Assembly: GCA_949959185.1 (NCBI GenBank)
Contig: CATLIX010000020.1
Coordinates: forward strand, 1 to 52,549
Direction of reading: 5' to 3'
From: an uncultured Eubacterium sp.
GTDB lineage: Bacteria; Bacillota; Clostridia; Lachnospirales; Lachnospiraceae
Length of the DNA stretch: 52,549 nt
This document shows positions 7,509 through 17,700 of the stretch, piece by piece. The position numbers and the translations under genes are program-made. Below the pieces are notes generated by a model that saw only the letters and a program-made list of their open reading frames with translations, ran no database searches and was not told the DNA's origin. Each line of letters begins with the position of its first letter. Within the stretch, counting starts at the first letter, position 1.

Positions 7509-8375
7509 ATGGAGCAGCAAATCGTATTTCAGTCCGGAAGCAGGAAACCAGTTCCGGTATTAAAACAGGCAGAGACGGAGGCGGGAATCTTTCCGTACCT
7601 GTCTTTTCCGCTGGTGGAAGAAACCCATCTGGTAAAGCACTGTTTTACCACCAGACTGGGCGGCGTCAGCAAAGGCATATTTGAAAGTCTGAATCTGAGC
7701 TTTACCAGAGGAGATGAGAGGGAAGCTGTGGAAGAAAATTTCCGCAGAATCTCACAGGCCCTTGGGACAGAGTATGGGAATTTTGTGCTGACAGACCAGA
7801 CCCATACCGCCAATGTAAGGCGGGTGGGCAGGGAAGATGCGGGAAAGGGACTGCTCAGAGAAAGGGATTATACGGATATTGACGGACTGATTACCAATGA
7901 ACCGGGGCTGGTACTGTCAGCCTTTTTTGCGGACTGCGTGCCCCTGTATTTTGTGGATACCAGGCAGAAAGCCATCGGGCTGTCTCATTCCGGCTGGCGG
8001 GGAACTGTGGGCCGCATGGGAAAAGCCACGCTGGAGGCCATGAAACGGGAATTTCAGACAGAGCCGGAGGATGTGGTCTGTGCCATCGGCCCCTCCATCT
8101 GCCAGAACTGCTATGAGGTCAGCGAAGATGTGGCGCTGGCATTTGAGCAGGGATTTCCCGGACGCAGAGACGAGATTCTGCAGGATAAGGGAAATGGAAA
8201 ATACCAGCTTGATTTGTGGCGGGCCAATGAGATTGTCCTGCTGGAAGCAGGTATCCGGCAGGAACACCTGACAGTGACAGAAATCTGTACCTGCTGTAAC
8301 CATAAATTACTGTTTTCCCATCGGGCCAGCCATGGGAAACGGGGAAATCTTGGGGCATTTCTGTGCCTGAAATGA
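7509..8375 (+). CDS. pgeF: Purine nucleoside phosphorylase YfiH family (laccase domain, PgeF-like)
   Basis: This is a 288-residue multicopper-oxidase-unrelated 'laccase domain' protein. The metal-site triad is visible: H in TDQTHTANV, C in FFADCVPLYFVD and H in GLSHSGWRGTVGRMGK. The CNHKLLFSHRASHGKRGN ending is typical. Members act as purine nucleoside phosphorylase/adenosine deaminase-type enzymes and in some bacteria edit peptidoglycan precursors. The ATG at 7509 follows AGGAAGGAG. The M42 peptidase gene starts 18 bases after its stop, so the two are probably co-transcribed. Confidence 0.93.
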   Translation: MEQQIVFQSGSRKPVPVLKQAETEAGIFPYLSFPLVEETHLVKHCFTTRLGGVSKGIFESLNLSFTRGDEREAVEENFRRISQALGTEYGNFVLTDQTHTANVRRVGREDAGKGLLRERDYTDIDGLITNEPGLVLSAFFADCVPLYFVDTRQKAIGLSHSGWRGTVGRMGKATLEAMKREFQTEPEDVVCAIGPSICQNCYEVSEDVALAFEQGFPGRRDEILQDKGNGKYQLDLWRANEIVLLEAGIRQEHLTVTEICTCCNHKLLFSHRASHGKRGNLGAFLCLK

Positions 8376-8393
8376 CAGGAGGAAATATAGAAA

Positions 8394-9434
8394 ATGAAAA
8401 AAATGGAAACAATTATGGAATATATTCTGGATGAGACCAGAAAAATTCTGGCCATAGACAGCCCTACCGGATATACGGAAGAAGCGGCGGAGTATCTGAT
8501 GAAAGCGTACCGCTCTCTGGGATATGAACCGGTAAAAACCGTAAAAGGCGGCGTGCTGGTGAATCTGGGCGGACAGGAGCCGGAGAACGGGATTTTACTG
8601 GAAGCCCATATGGATACGCTGGGCGCCATGGTTTGTGAAATCAAAGGGAACGGCAGGCTGAAAGTGTCGCCTCTGGGCGGTCTGAATCCCAACAATGCAG
8701 AAGCAGAAAACTGCCGGATTATTACCAGATTCGACGGCGTGTATGAGGGAACCTTTCAGATGGAAAATGCTTCCGTCCATGTAAACGGCGATTACAGCAC
8801 AGCCAAACGGAGCTTTGATACCATGGAAGTGGTACTGGACGAAAAAGTCAGCTCCATGGAAGAGACGGAAAAACTTGGTATTATGGCAGGGGATATTGTG
8901 GCCTTTGCGCCCAGAACTGTGATTACGGAAAAAGGCTATATCAAGAGCCGGTTTCTGGATGATAAGCTGAGTGTGGGTGTTTTGCTGGGATTTGCGAAAT
9001 ATATAAAAGAGGAAAAGATTATTCCTGAACGGAATATTTACCAGCACATTACCGTTTATGAAGAAGTGGGTCATGGAGCCTGCGGAACGGTACCCGACGG
9101 CGTAACAGAAATTCTGTCTGTGGACATGGGATGTGTGGGCGAGGGACTGAACTGTACGGAGCACCAGGTATCCATCTGTGTGAAAGACAGCGTGGGCCCT
9201 TACAGTTATCCTGTGGTAAGCGGTCTGATAAAGGCGGCGAAAGACCATGGCATTGACTTTGCCCCGGACGTATATCCCCATTACGGGTCAGATGCGGACG
9301 CTGCACTGGAGGCGGGTTATGACTGCCGCCATGGGCTGATTGGTCCGGGAGTCTATGCCTCTCATGGCTATGAGAGAAGCCATGTGGACGGAGTAAAGGC
9401 CACGCTGGATTTGCTGAAAGCATACTTACTGTAA
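8394..9434 (+). CDS. M42 family metallopeptidase (glutamyl aminopeptidase-like)
   Basis: The 346-residue cytosolic aminopeptidase of the M42 (FrvX/PepA tetrahedral) family has its dinuclear metal ligands in place: H in LEAHMDTLGAM, D in SRFLDDKLSVG, E-E in YEEVGHGA, D in SVDMGCVG and H in ASHGYERSH. It is likely involved in peptide turnover. GGAGGAAA precedes the ATG. It converges with the ABC-F gene 43 bases further on; I see no clear terminator in that gap. Confidence 0.93.
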   Translation: MKKMETIMEYILDETRKILAIDSPTGYTEEAAEYLMKAYRSLGYEPVKTVKGGVLVNLGGQEPENGILLEAHMDTLGAMVCEIKGNGRLKVSPLGGLNPNNAEAENCRIITRFDGVYEGTFQMENASVHVNGDYSTAKRSFDTMEVVLDEKVSSMEETEKLGIMAGDIVAFAPRTVITEKGYIKSRFLDDKLSVGVLLGFAKYIKEEKIIPERNIYQHITVYEEVGHGACGTVPDGVTEILSVDMGCVGEGLNCTEHQVSICVKDSVGPYSYPVVSGLIKAAKDHGIDFAPDVYPHYGSDADAALEAGYDCRHGLIGPGVYASHGYERSHVDGVKATLDLLKAYLL

Positions 9435-9477
9435 ATTCAGTTCCTGAAAATCAATCCACAGGGATTCCTTTCCGTTA

Positions 9478-11118
9478 TCAGTCGTCTTCTTCCTGCGCGT
9501 TACTGGTAGAATATACCTGACGCTTTCTGGCCATTTCGTCGCTTTCCAGATACTCGTCGTAGGTGGTGATTTTGTCAATCATGGAGCCGTTTGGAAGAAA
9601 CTCAATGATACGGTTGGCAGTGGTCTGTACCACCTGATGGTCTCTGGAGGCAAACAGCAGGACACCGGGGAACTTCATCAGCCCGTTATTCAGGGCGGTG
9701 ATGGACTCCATGTCCAGATGGTCGGTGGGTTCGTCCAGAATCAGCACGTTTGCTCCGGTAATCATCATACGGGATAAAAGCACCCGTACTTTTTCCCCGC
9801 CGGACAGCACTTTCATTTTCTTCACGCCGTCTTCTCCGGCGAACAGCATTCTGCCCAGGAAGCCCCGCACATAGGTGGCGTCCTTGATTTCAGAATACTG
9901 GGTCAGCCATTCCACAATCTGCAGGTCGTTGTCAAAAATTTCCGTATTATCCTTGGGGAAGTAGGACTGGCTGGTGGTTACGCCCCATTTGTAATTGCCC
10001 TCGTCGGGCTCCATCTCTCCTGCAAGGATTTTGAACAAAGTGGTCTTTGCAGTTTCGTTGCTTCCCACAAATGCAATTTTGTCGTCATGTCCCACAATAA
10101 AGGACACGTTGTCCAGTACCTTTACTCCGTCGATGGTCTTGCATAAGTTTTCCACGGTCAGCACCTCATTGCCGATTTCCCGGTTGGGGCGGAAGTCAAT
10201 ATAAGGATATTTCCGGCTGGAAGGCTTGATTTCGTCAAGCTGGATTTTCTCCAGCGCCTTTTTCCGGGAGGTAGCCTGTTTGGATTTGGAAGCATTGGCG
10301 GAGAACCGGGAAATAAATTCCTGCAGCTCTTTGATTTTTTCTTCCTTTTTCTTGTTGGCTTCTTTCATCTGCCGGATTAAAAGCTGGCTGGACTCATACC
10401 AGAAATCGTAATTTCCCGCATAGAGCTGGATTTTGGCATAATCAATATCTGCAGTATGGGTGCAGACCTTGTTCAGAAAATACCGGTCGTGGGACACTAC
10501 GATAACCGTATTGTTGAAATTGATTAAAAATTCTTCCAGCCATGCAATGGCGTCTAAATCCAGGTGGTTGGTGGGCTCGTCCAGGAGCAGGATGTCCGGG
10601 TTGCCGAACAGCGCCTGGGCCAGCAGGATTTTCACTTTCTGTTCTCCCGATAAGTCCTTCATAAGAGCGTAGTGGAATTCCGTTTCAATGCCCAGACCGT
10701 TTAAGAGCTGGGCCGCGTCCGATTCCGCATTCCATCCGTCCATCTCCGCGAATTCCGCTTCCAGTTCGCTGGCGCGAATCCCGTCCTCATCGGTGAAATC
10801 TTCCTTCATGTAAATGGCGTCTTTTTCTTTCATAATGTCATACAGATGCTGATTTCCCATGATAACCGTGTCCAGCGCGGAGAATTCATCGTATTTGAAA
10901 TGATCCTGCTGCAGGAAAGAGAGCCGCTGGCCGGGAGTGATGAAAACATCTCCTTTGGTAGGCTCTAACTGTCCGTTTAAAATTTTGAGAAAGGTGGACT
11001 TTCCGGCTCCGTTGGCGCCGATGAGCCCATAACAGTTCCCTTCGGTGAACTTGATATTCACGTCCTCGAATAAAGCCTTTTTGCCGATTCGCAGTGTTAC
11101 ATTGTTTGCACTAATCAT
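9478..11118 (-). CDS. ABC-F family ATPase (YbiT/YkpA-like)
   Basis: This 546-residue soluble protein with two ABC domains and no membrane segments is an ABC-F translation factor or ribosome-associated ATPase. Domain 1 (about 1-250) has GANGAGKST, LSGEQ and LLLDEPTNHLD. The linker at about 255-300 is the Lys/Glu-rich tRNA-contacting arm. Domain 2 (about 325-525) has an unusual Walker A, GSNETAKTT, with LSGGEK and LILDEPTDHLD. I recall the NExAKTT form from YbiT-type relatives in Clostridia, so I do not read it as inactivation. The ATG at 11116-11118 is preceded by GAGGA. Resistance function is not supported. Confidence 0.93.
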   Translation of the reverse strand: MISANNVTLRIGKKALFEDVNIKFTEGNCYGLIGANGAGKSTFLKILNGQLEPTKGDVFITPGQRLSFLQQDHFKYDEFSALDTVIMGNQHLYDIMKEKDAIYMKEDFTDEDGIRASELEAEFAEMDGWNAESDAAQLLNGLGIETEFHYALMKDLSGEQKVKILLAQALFGNPDILLLDEPTNHLDLDAIAWLEEFLINFNNTVIVVSHDRYFLNKVCTHTADIDYAKIQLYAGNYDFWYESSQLLIRQMKEANKKKEEKIKELQEFISRFSANASKSKQATSRKKALEKIQLDEIKPSSRKYPYIDFRPNREIGNEVLTVENLCKTIDGVKVLDNVSFIVGHDDKIAFVGSNETAKTTLFKILAGEMEPDEGNYKWGVTTSQSYFPKDNTEIFDNDLQIVEWLTQYSEIKDATYVRGFLGRMLFAGEDGVKKMKVLSGGEKVRVLLSRMMITGANVLILDEPTDHLDMESITALNNGLMKFPGVLLFASRDHQVVQTTANRIIEFLPNGSMIDKITTYDEYLESDEMARKRQVYSTSNAQEEDD

Positions 11119-11240
11119 ATTAAAATCCTCGTTTTTCTGAATTTTCTGTTCTTTATCGTATTATGATACGCCCATATTTTCGCTTATGGAGCAGACAGTA
11201 ACTATTATACATAAAATCCCTGTATTTTCAAGGAAAACAA

Positions 11241-11269
11241 TTGAAAATAAGGGAAATATTTGGTATGAT
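11241..11269 (+). promoter_or_regulatory. Promoter of the GGDEF/EAL gene
   Basis: TTGAAA (11241-11246), 17 bases, then TATGAT (11264-11269) with an extended TGG immediately before it. It lies 65 bases ahead of the start codon in the divergent gap to the ABC-F gene. Confidence 0.55.
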
Positions 11270-11333
11270 TGAAAATAATGAATTTTCATTTTAGAACAAA
11301 GCCACATAAAAGAATGAAACGGGGAATGCTTTT

Positions 11334-14300
11334 ATGGACAAACAGGAAATCAGAGAAACATGTCCGGCGCAGCAGGCCGGAGCGGGGGAAACCGATAAAA
11401 TGTCTGACCGGACCGTGCAGAAAATGCCTGCGGGCTGTGCAGTTATCCGGGGCTTTGACTGCCGGGAACTGGTGAGCGGCAATGAAGAATTTTTTCATGC
11501 GGCAGGCTATACGCAGGAAGAAATACAGGCAATGGAGGGGAATTTTTCCGATGTTCTGTACCAGGAGGACAGAGAGTGCCTGAGAGAAATCATGAAAGAC
11601 GCAACGGACAGCGACAGGGTGGGGCAGTGCGAGGTGCGCTTCTGTGACAAAGCCGGGAAAAAACGCTGGCTGGCACTGAAAGTCCGCCTGTTTTATTATG
11701 AGAACAACATACCTTATTTTCTTGTAGCAATCTGGGATATCCACAGCCGGAAACGGATGGAGGAAGAACTGCACCTTCAGACGGAGCGGTACAAGCTGAT
11801 GGAGGAAATCAACCAGGAATTTCCCTTTGAATACGATGTAAAAAATGAAACCATGTTTATTTCCGCCCGTTCCAATGTTATACTGGCAGACCGGAACGGG
11901 AAGGATTACAGTGTACCCAGGACTATTCTGGAGAAGGTGCTGCACCGGGAGGACTGCGAGCAGTTTTTCAAAGTGCTGGACCGGGCTTCGGAGCAGGAAG
12001 AACACGGAGTGCTGGAATACCGGGTGAATATTGCCGGAGACGGAGAGCAGCCGGTATATGCCTGGCACAGAACCTGCTATAAGAGTATCCGGGGCGTGGG
12101 AGGACGTATTGTGCGTATTCTGGGCAGGACGGAAGATGTTACCAGAGAGCGGCTGCAGCAGGATGAAATGGCGCAGCGTCTGAAACGCGATGATTTAATC
12201 GGCCTGCTGAACCGGGCGGCTGCAAAAGCAGAAATCGAGTCATTTTTAAGGAGCAATCCCAACGGTACCCATGCGCTGTTTCTGGTGGACGTGGACAATT
12301 TTAAATATGTAAACGATACGCTGGGCCATCTGTTCGGAGATAATGTGCTGGTAAATATCGGGAAGAAAATACAGAGCCTGTTCCGGGGGACAGATATTAT
12401 CGGAAGGATTGGCGGAGATGAATTTCTGGTGCTTATGAAACACACCGATTCTTTTCAGGCGAAAAACAAGGCCGGGAGTATCTGTGAGCTGGTGCGGCAG
12501 ACTTATCACGGCAGACACGAGGAAAAAGTGGAGATAAGCTGCAGTGTGGGAGTAGCCATTTACGGAACGGTGAAGGAAAGCTATGCGTCCCTGTTTTCCA
12601 AGGCGGATATGGCCATGTACCAGGCAAAGGAAGCAGGGAAGAACCAGTACCGCCTGGCAGAAATTGCAGATCCCCTGTGGAAGACCAGAAAAGTGACGAA
12701 GATAGAGTCGGGAAGCGGCCAGTACAGGGCGGGGCAGATACAGGACATGGATTTTATATCCGAGGCCTTTACCCTGCTCTCCCATGCCAGGGATGTGAAC
12801 GATTCCCTGAATCTGCTGATGGAGCGGATCGGAAGACAGTACGATCTGGACATGGTGTCAGTACTGGAATGCAACAAAGAGAGGAAGGAACTGGTGCAGA
12901 CCAATTGCTGGACCAGAGAGAACGGAATCCTGACCAGGCCTCAGTTTGTAGACAGATATGAGAACTGGGATGGCTTTTTTGCAGGATTTGACGAGTGGGG
13001 CCTGTCTTACATTAACGACTGCCAGGGGGACGATAAGGTTACGGAATCCGATAAGGCGGTATTCCGGGAGCGCAGAATGCGGGCGCTGGTAAACTGCAGC
13101 TTCTCCTGGTTTGAACTGGGAGAAGGGTATGTGTCTTTCTGTGATATGGAAAAACCCAGGCTCTGGACAGATTTTGAGAAAGAGACATTTCTGGAACTGT
13201 CCCGGATGATTTCCGTATTCGTGGCTCTGCGGGTGCAGAGAGAAGAGGATCAGAAAGCTATTCTGCGTCTGAAGAAGCGGGACCTGCTGACGGGTCTGTA
13301 TGTGGAGGACGCCTTTAAAAGCCGGGTGCAGCAGGAACTGGAGAACTGGCAGGAGCACAGGCAGTATGCCATAGTTTATACGGATATCAATGATTTTTCC
13401 TATTTGAATGATAATTTCGGCCATGAGGCGGGAAACGGAATTCTGAAAGATTTTGCAGCCATGATTCAGAAGGACGGGCGGATGGTTTCCTGCCGGCTGT
13501 ATTCTGATTTGTTTATTACCTTTCTGTGGGACACGGACCGGGAATCCATTATGCAGAATATTGTGAAAATCAGCCTGAATTTTACCAGGCGCCAGAAGGA
13601 ATTCTATCCTTCCTGCAATGTCAGGCTGACCACAGGCATTTACTTTATGGAGAGCAGGGATGAGAATCTGGACATGGCCATTGAAAATGCCAATCTTACC
13701 AGAAAAAGCATTAAGGGCAACCACAATGCCTTCTGCAAAGTGTATGAGAGCAAAATGCGCAGCCAGCGGGAGGAAGAGAAGCGAATTCTGGCGGAATTTC
13801 AGGGAAGTCTGGATAAAGGGGGCTTTCAGGTGTATGTGCAGCCCAAATTTTATCTTTCCCAGTTTGTTCTTTCCGGCGGAGAAGCGCTGGTGCGCTGGAA
13901 GAAGGAAAACGGAAGGATTGAGCCGCCCGGCCAGTTTATTCCCCTGCTGGAGAAAACAGGATACATTGTGGAGCTGGATTTTTATGTGTATGAGCAGGTG
14001 CTGATTTATATGCGCAGCTGGCTGGAAGCCGGGAAAGAACCACCGGTAATTTCCGTGAATTTTTCCAGGAGCCATTTTGAAAAGGACGGGATTTACCAGC
14101 GGATTCTGTCACTGACAAGAGCCTACCGGATTGAACCCGGATATATTGAAATTGAAATAACGGAAAGCCTGTTTGTGGCGGGGTATGATCTGGTGAAAAT
14201 AGAAGTGCAGCAATTGCGCCAGGCAGGATTCCGGGTGGCTATCGACGATTTCGGGACAGGGTATTCCTCCCTGGGGATGCTCCTCGATATTCCGGCAGAT

Positions 14301-14534
14301 ATTGTGAAGATTGACCGGAGCTTTCTGAATCAGGGAACCCGTGAAAATGCCAGAGAATTTATACAGAATGTGGGCAGATTAATTGAGAGCGTCAAGGAGG
14401 AAGTGATTTTTGAGGGAATCGAGACGGAAGAGCAGCGGGAGTTCCTGGTGGACTGCGGTTTCCGCTACGGCCAGGGCTTTTTGTTTGACCGGCCTCTGCC
14501 CATTGAGGTGTTTCAGGAAAAATACATGAAATAA
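11334..14534 (+). CDS. PAS-PAS-GGDEF-GAF-GGDEF(degenerate)-EAL c-di-GMP protein
   Basis: A soluble 1066-residue c-di-GMP protein. Two PAS-like domains lie at about 35-150 and 160-270. The first GGDEF domain (about 285-440) has an intact GGDEF near 360, with an inhibitory I-site RGTD exactly five residues before it, so it should make c-di-GMP. A GAF-like domain follows (about 475-640). A second GGDEF-fold domain (about 650-815) has YSDLF where GGDEF should be and is probably regulatory. The EAL domain (about 825-1065) looks active: GEALVRW near 848, IEITES, DDFGTGYSSL and EGIET. It could therefore both make and degrade c-di-GMP. Flagellar genes in the window give an obvious possible output. 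Ribosome-site context is weak (GGGGAA). Confidence 0.93.
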   Translation: MDKQEIRETCPAQQAGAGETDKMSDRTVQKMPAGCAVIRGFDCRELVSGNEEFFHAAGYTQEEIQAMEGNFSDVLYQEDRECLREIMKDATDSDRVGQCEVRFCDKAGKKRWLALKVRLFYYENNIPYFLVAIWDIHSRKRMEEELHLQTERYKLMEEINQEFPFEYDVKNETMFISARSNVILADRNGKDYSVPRTILEKVLHREDCEQFFKVLDRASEQEEHGVLEYRVNIAGDGEQPVYAWHRTCYKSIRGVGGRIVRILGRTEDVTRERLQQDEMAQRLKRDDLIGLLNRAAAKAEIESFLRSNPNGTHALFLVDVDNFKYVNDTLGHLFGDNVLVNIGKKIQSLFRGTDIIGRIGGDEFLVLMKHTDSFQAKNKAGSICELVRQTYHGRHEEKVEISCSVGVAIYGTVKESYASLFSKADMAMYQAKEAGKNQYRLAEIADPLWKTRKVTKIESGSGQYRAGQIQDMDFISEAFTLLSHARDVNDSLNLLMERIGRQYDLDMVSVLECNKERKELVQTNCWTRENGILTRPQFVDRYENWDGFFAGFDEWGLSYINDCQGDDKVTESDKAVFRERRMRALVNCSFSWFELGEGYVSFCDMEKPRLWTDFEKETFLELSRMISVFVALRVQREEDQKAILRLKKRDLLTGLYVEDAFKSRVQQELENWQEHRQYAIVYTDINDFSYLNDNFGHEAGNGILKDFAAMIQKDGRMVSCRLYSDLFITFLWDTDRESIMQNIVKISLNFTRRQKEFYPSCNVRLTTGIYFMESRDENLDMAIENANLTRKSIKGNHNAFCKVYESKMRSQREEEKRILAEFQGSLDKGGFQVYVQPKFYLSQFVLSGGEALVRWKKENGRIEPPGQFIPLLEKTGYIVELDFYVYEQVLIYMRSWLEAGKEPPVISVNFSRSHFEKDGIYQRILSLTRAYRIEPGYIEIEITESLFVAGYDLVKIEVQQLRQAGFRVAIDDFGTGYSSLGMLLDIPADIVKIDRSFLNQGTRENAREFIQNVGRLIESVKEEVIFEGIETEEQREFLVDCGFRYGQGFLFDRPLPIEVFQEKYMK

Positions 14535-14545
14535 GCGAAAAACTA

Positions 14546-14574
14546 TTGATTTTTTCAGTCACAATTATTATAGT
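14546..14574 (+). promoter_or_regulatory. Promoter of nifJ
   Basis: TTGATT (14546-14551), 17 bases, then TATAGT (14569-14574). The predicted leader is about 135 nt. Confidence 0.5.
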
Positions 14575-14667
14575 ATAAAGGAAGAATCTGTTATTGTCCG
14601 GCCGGATTTTCCGGGTATCAGCGGAAGAAGGCGGCAGAGTCACCGGACGGGCAGCAGCAGGTTAAAT

Positions 14668-14688
14668 TGTAACAATGAAGATGTTACA
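14668..14688. promoter_or_regulatory. Inverted repeat in the nifJ leader (operator or hairpin)
   Basis: TGTAACA and TGTTACA are perfect inverted arms around a 7-base centre, 28 bases before the nifJ start. It does not match the clostridial Rex consensus. It may be a repressor site or an mRNA hairpin. Confidence 0.4.
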
Positions 14689-14715
14689 TTAAATTCAGGC
14701 AGGAGGAAAAATGTA

Positions 14716-17700
14716 ATGAAAAGATCTATGAAAACCATGGATGGTAACCATGCAGCAGCTCATGCTTCTTATGCATATACAGATGTTGCAGCCATCTACC
14801 CAATCACACCGTCTTCTGTTATGGCAGAAGCTACCGATGAATGGGCAACACAGGGAAGAAAGAACATTTTCGGACAGACTGTTCAGGTAACAGAAATGCA
14901 GTCTGAAGCCGGAGCAGCAGGTACGGTACACGGTTCACTGGCAGCAGGTGCTCTGACCACTACTTATACTGCATCTCAGGGACTGTTACTGATGATTCCC
15001 AATCTGTACAAAATTGCAGGTGAGGGGCTTCCGGGCGTATTTAACGTATCTGCCCGCTGTGTGGCAACTCATGCACTGAACATTTTCGGTGATCATTCTG
15101 ACGTATATGCCTGCCGTCAGACCGGTGCGGCAATGCTCTGCGAATCTTCCGTACAGGAAGTTATGGACCTGACTCCGGTTGCACACTGTGCCGGACTGGA
15201 AGGACATCTTCCTTTCATCAATTTCTTTGATGGATTCCGTACTTCCCACGAGATTCAGAAAATTGAAACATGGGATTATGAAGACCTGAAAGACATGGTG
15301 GATATGGACGCAATCGACGCATTCCGTAAGAATGCGCTGAATCCGAATCATCCCCGTCAGGACGGTTCCGCACAGAACCCGGATATTTTCTTCCAGACCA
15401 GAGAGTCCTGTAACTCCACCTACGATGCATTGCCGGCAATCGTACAGAAATACATGGACAAGGTAAATGAAAAGATTGGAACAGATTACAAACTGTTCAA
15501 CTACTACGGAGCTGCTGATGCAGACAGAATCATCATTGCTATGGGTTCCGTATGCGACACCATTGACGAGACCATTGACTACTTAATGGCAAAAGGCGAG
15601 AAAGTGGGCGTTGTAAAAGTACGTCTGTATCGTCCGTTCAGCAAAGAAGCATTGATTGCAGCAATTCCTGATACCGTTAAGACTATTGCTGTATTAGACA
15701 GAACCAAAGAGCCTGGCTCCCTTGGCGAGCCGTTATATCTGGATGTGGTAGCAGCATTAAAGGGAAGCAAGTTCGACGCTGTTAAGATTACAAGCGGACG
15801 TTACGGATTAGGCTCCAAAGATACCACACCCGGACAGATTATCGCTGTATACAACAATACTGAGAAAGAAAGATTCACCATAGGTATCTATGATGATGTA
15901 ACCAACCTTTCTCTGGAAGTAAAAGAAGACCCGGTAACCACACCGGAAGGAACTATCAACTGTAAGTTCTGGGGTCTGGGCGCAGACGGTACGGTTGGAG
16001 CAAACAAGAACTCCATCAAGATTATCGGTGACAACACAGACATGTTCGCTCAGGCATACTTTGATTATGATTCCAAGAAGTCCGGCGGCGTTACCATGTC
16101 CCACCTGCGTTTCGGTAAGAAAGCAATCAAATCTACTTACCTGATCAAACAGGCGAACTTCGTGGCATGTCACAATCCTTCCTATGTACGCAAGTACAAC
16201 ATGGTTCAGGAACTGGTACCGGGCGGAACATTCCTTCTGAACTGCTCCTGGACTCCGGAAGAACTGGAAAACCATCTGCCTGGACAGGTTAAGAGATACA
16301 TTGCGGAAAACGATATCCAGTTCTATACCATCGACGGTATTAAGATTGGTAAGGAAATCGGACTTGGCGGACGTATCAACACCGTGCTTCAGTCCGCATT
16401 CTTCAAACTGGCAGCTATTATTCCGGAAGAAAGAGCCATTGAGCTGATGAAGGCTGCTGCAAAGGCAACCTACGGCAAGAAGGGCGACAAGATCGTACAG
16501 ATGAACTACGATGCAATCGACGCCGGAGCAACCGGAGTTGTTAAGATTGACGTACCTGCAGGCTGGAAAGACGCTCAGGATGAGAGCTTTGCAAAAGTTG
16601 CAACCGGAGACAGAAAAGATGTTGTTGATTTCGTAAACGAGATTCAGATTCCGGTAAACGGACAGGAAGGTAATAAGATTCCCGTATCCGTTGTTAAGAA
16701 ATACGAAAACGGACAGACTCCTTCCGGTTCCGCTGCATACGAGAAGCGCGGTATCGCTGTTGATGTTCCTGTATGGAATCCGGAAAACTGTATCCAGTGT
16801 AATATCTGCTCCTATGTATGTCCTCACGCAGTTATCCGTCCGGTAGCTCTGACAGAAGCAGAGGCTTCCAACGCTCCGGAAGGAATGCAGACACTTCCTA
16901 TGACAGGAATGCCGGAGTACAAGTTCAGCATGACCATTTCCGCACTTGACTGTACCGGATGCGGCTCCTGTGCAAACGTATGTCCTGGCAAGAAGGGCGA
17001 GAAAGCGCTTACCATGCAGAACTGCGAAGCAAACGTTGGAGAGCAGGCATTCTTCGATTATGGTCTGACCACAGAGAAGAAAGTGGATGTAGTTGAGAAA
17101 TTCAAAGAGAATACCGTAAAAGGTTCTCAGTTCAAACAGCCGTTGCTTGAGTTCTCCGGAGCCTGTGGCGGATGCGGCGAGACACCTTATGCAAAACTGA
17201 TTACACAGCTGTTCGGTGACAGAATGTATATTGCAAATGCAACCGGATGTTCTTCTATCTGGGGTAACTCTTCACCGTCCACACCGTATACCGTAAATGA
17301 AAGAGGACATGGCCCCGCATGGTCCAATTCCTTATTCGAAGATGCTGCAGAGTTCGGCTATGGTATGCTGCTGGCTCAGAAGGCAATCAGAGAGAAACTG
17401 AAAACAAAAGTAGAAGCACTGGTAGCAGAAGGCAAGAATGCAGACGTTGCAGCAGCAGGAAAAGAGTGGCTTGACACTTACGGAATCGGCGCTGTAAACG
17501 GAACAGCTACAGATAAATTAGTTGCAGCTTTAGAAGCATGTGGATGCGACGCTTCCAAAGAAATCCTGGCTGAGAAAGATTTCCTGGCTAAGAAATCCCA
17601 GTGGATCTTCGGCGGTGACGGATGGGCATACGATATCGGATTCGGCGGCGTTGACCATGTTCTGGCAAGCGGACAGGATATCAACGTAATGGTATTCGAT

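Noticed and set aside
7319-7684. Plus-strand 121-codon frame overlapping the start of pgeF
   Set aside because: It runs through the inverted-repeat element and into pgeF in the wrong frame; no ribosome site and no family.
9994-10130. Second ABC-F Walker A (GSNETAKTT) as an inactivating change
   Set aside because: The form matches what I recall of YbiT-type ABC-F proteins, and the matching signature and Walker B are intact, so loss of function is not supported.
12858-14075. Long open frame (405 codons) on the minus strand inside the GGDEF/EAL gene
   Set aside because: It is fully antisense to a gene with recognisable domains, reads low-complexity H/L/P-rich sequence, and has no ribosome site.
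15808-16827. 339-codon minus-strand frame inside nifJ
   Set aside because: It is antisense shadow of a strongly biased codon pattern; no motif, no start context.
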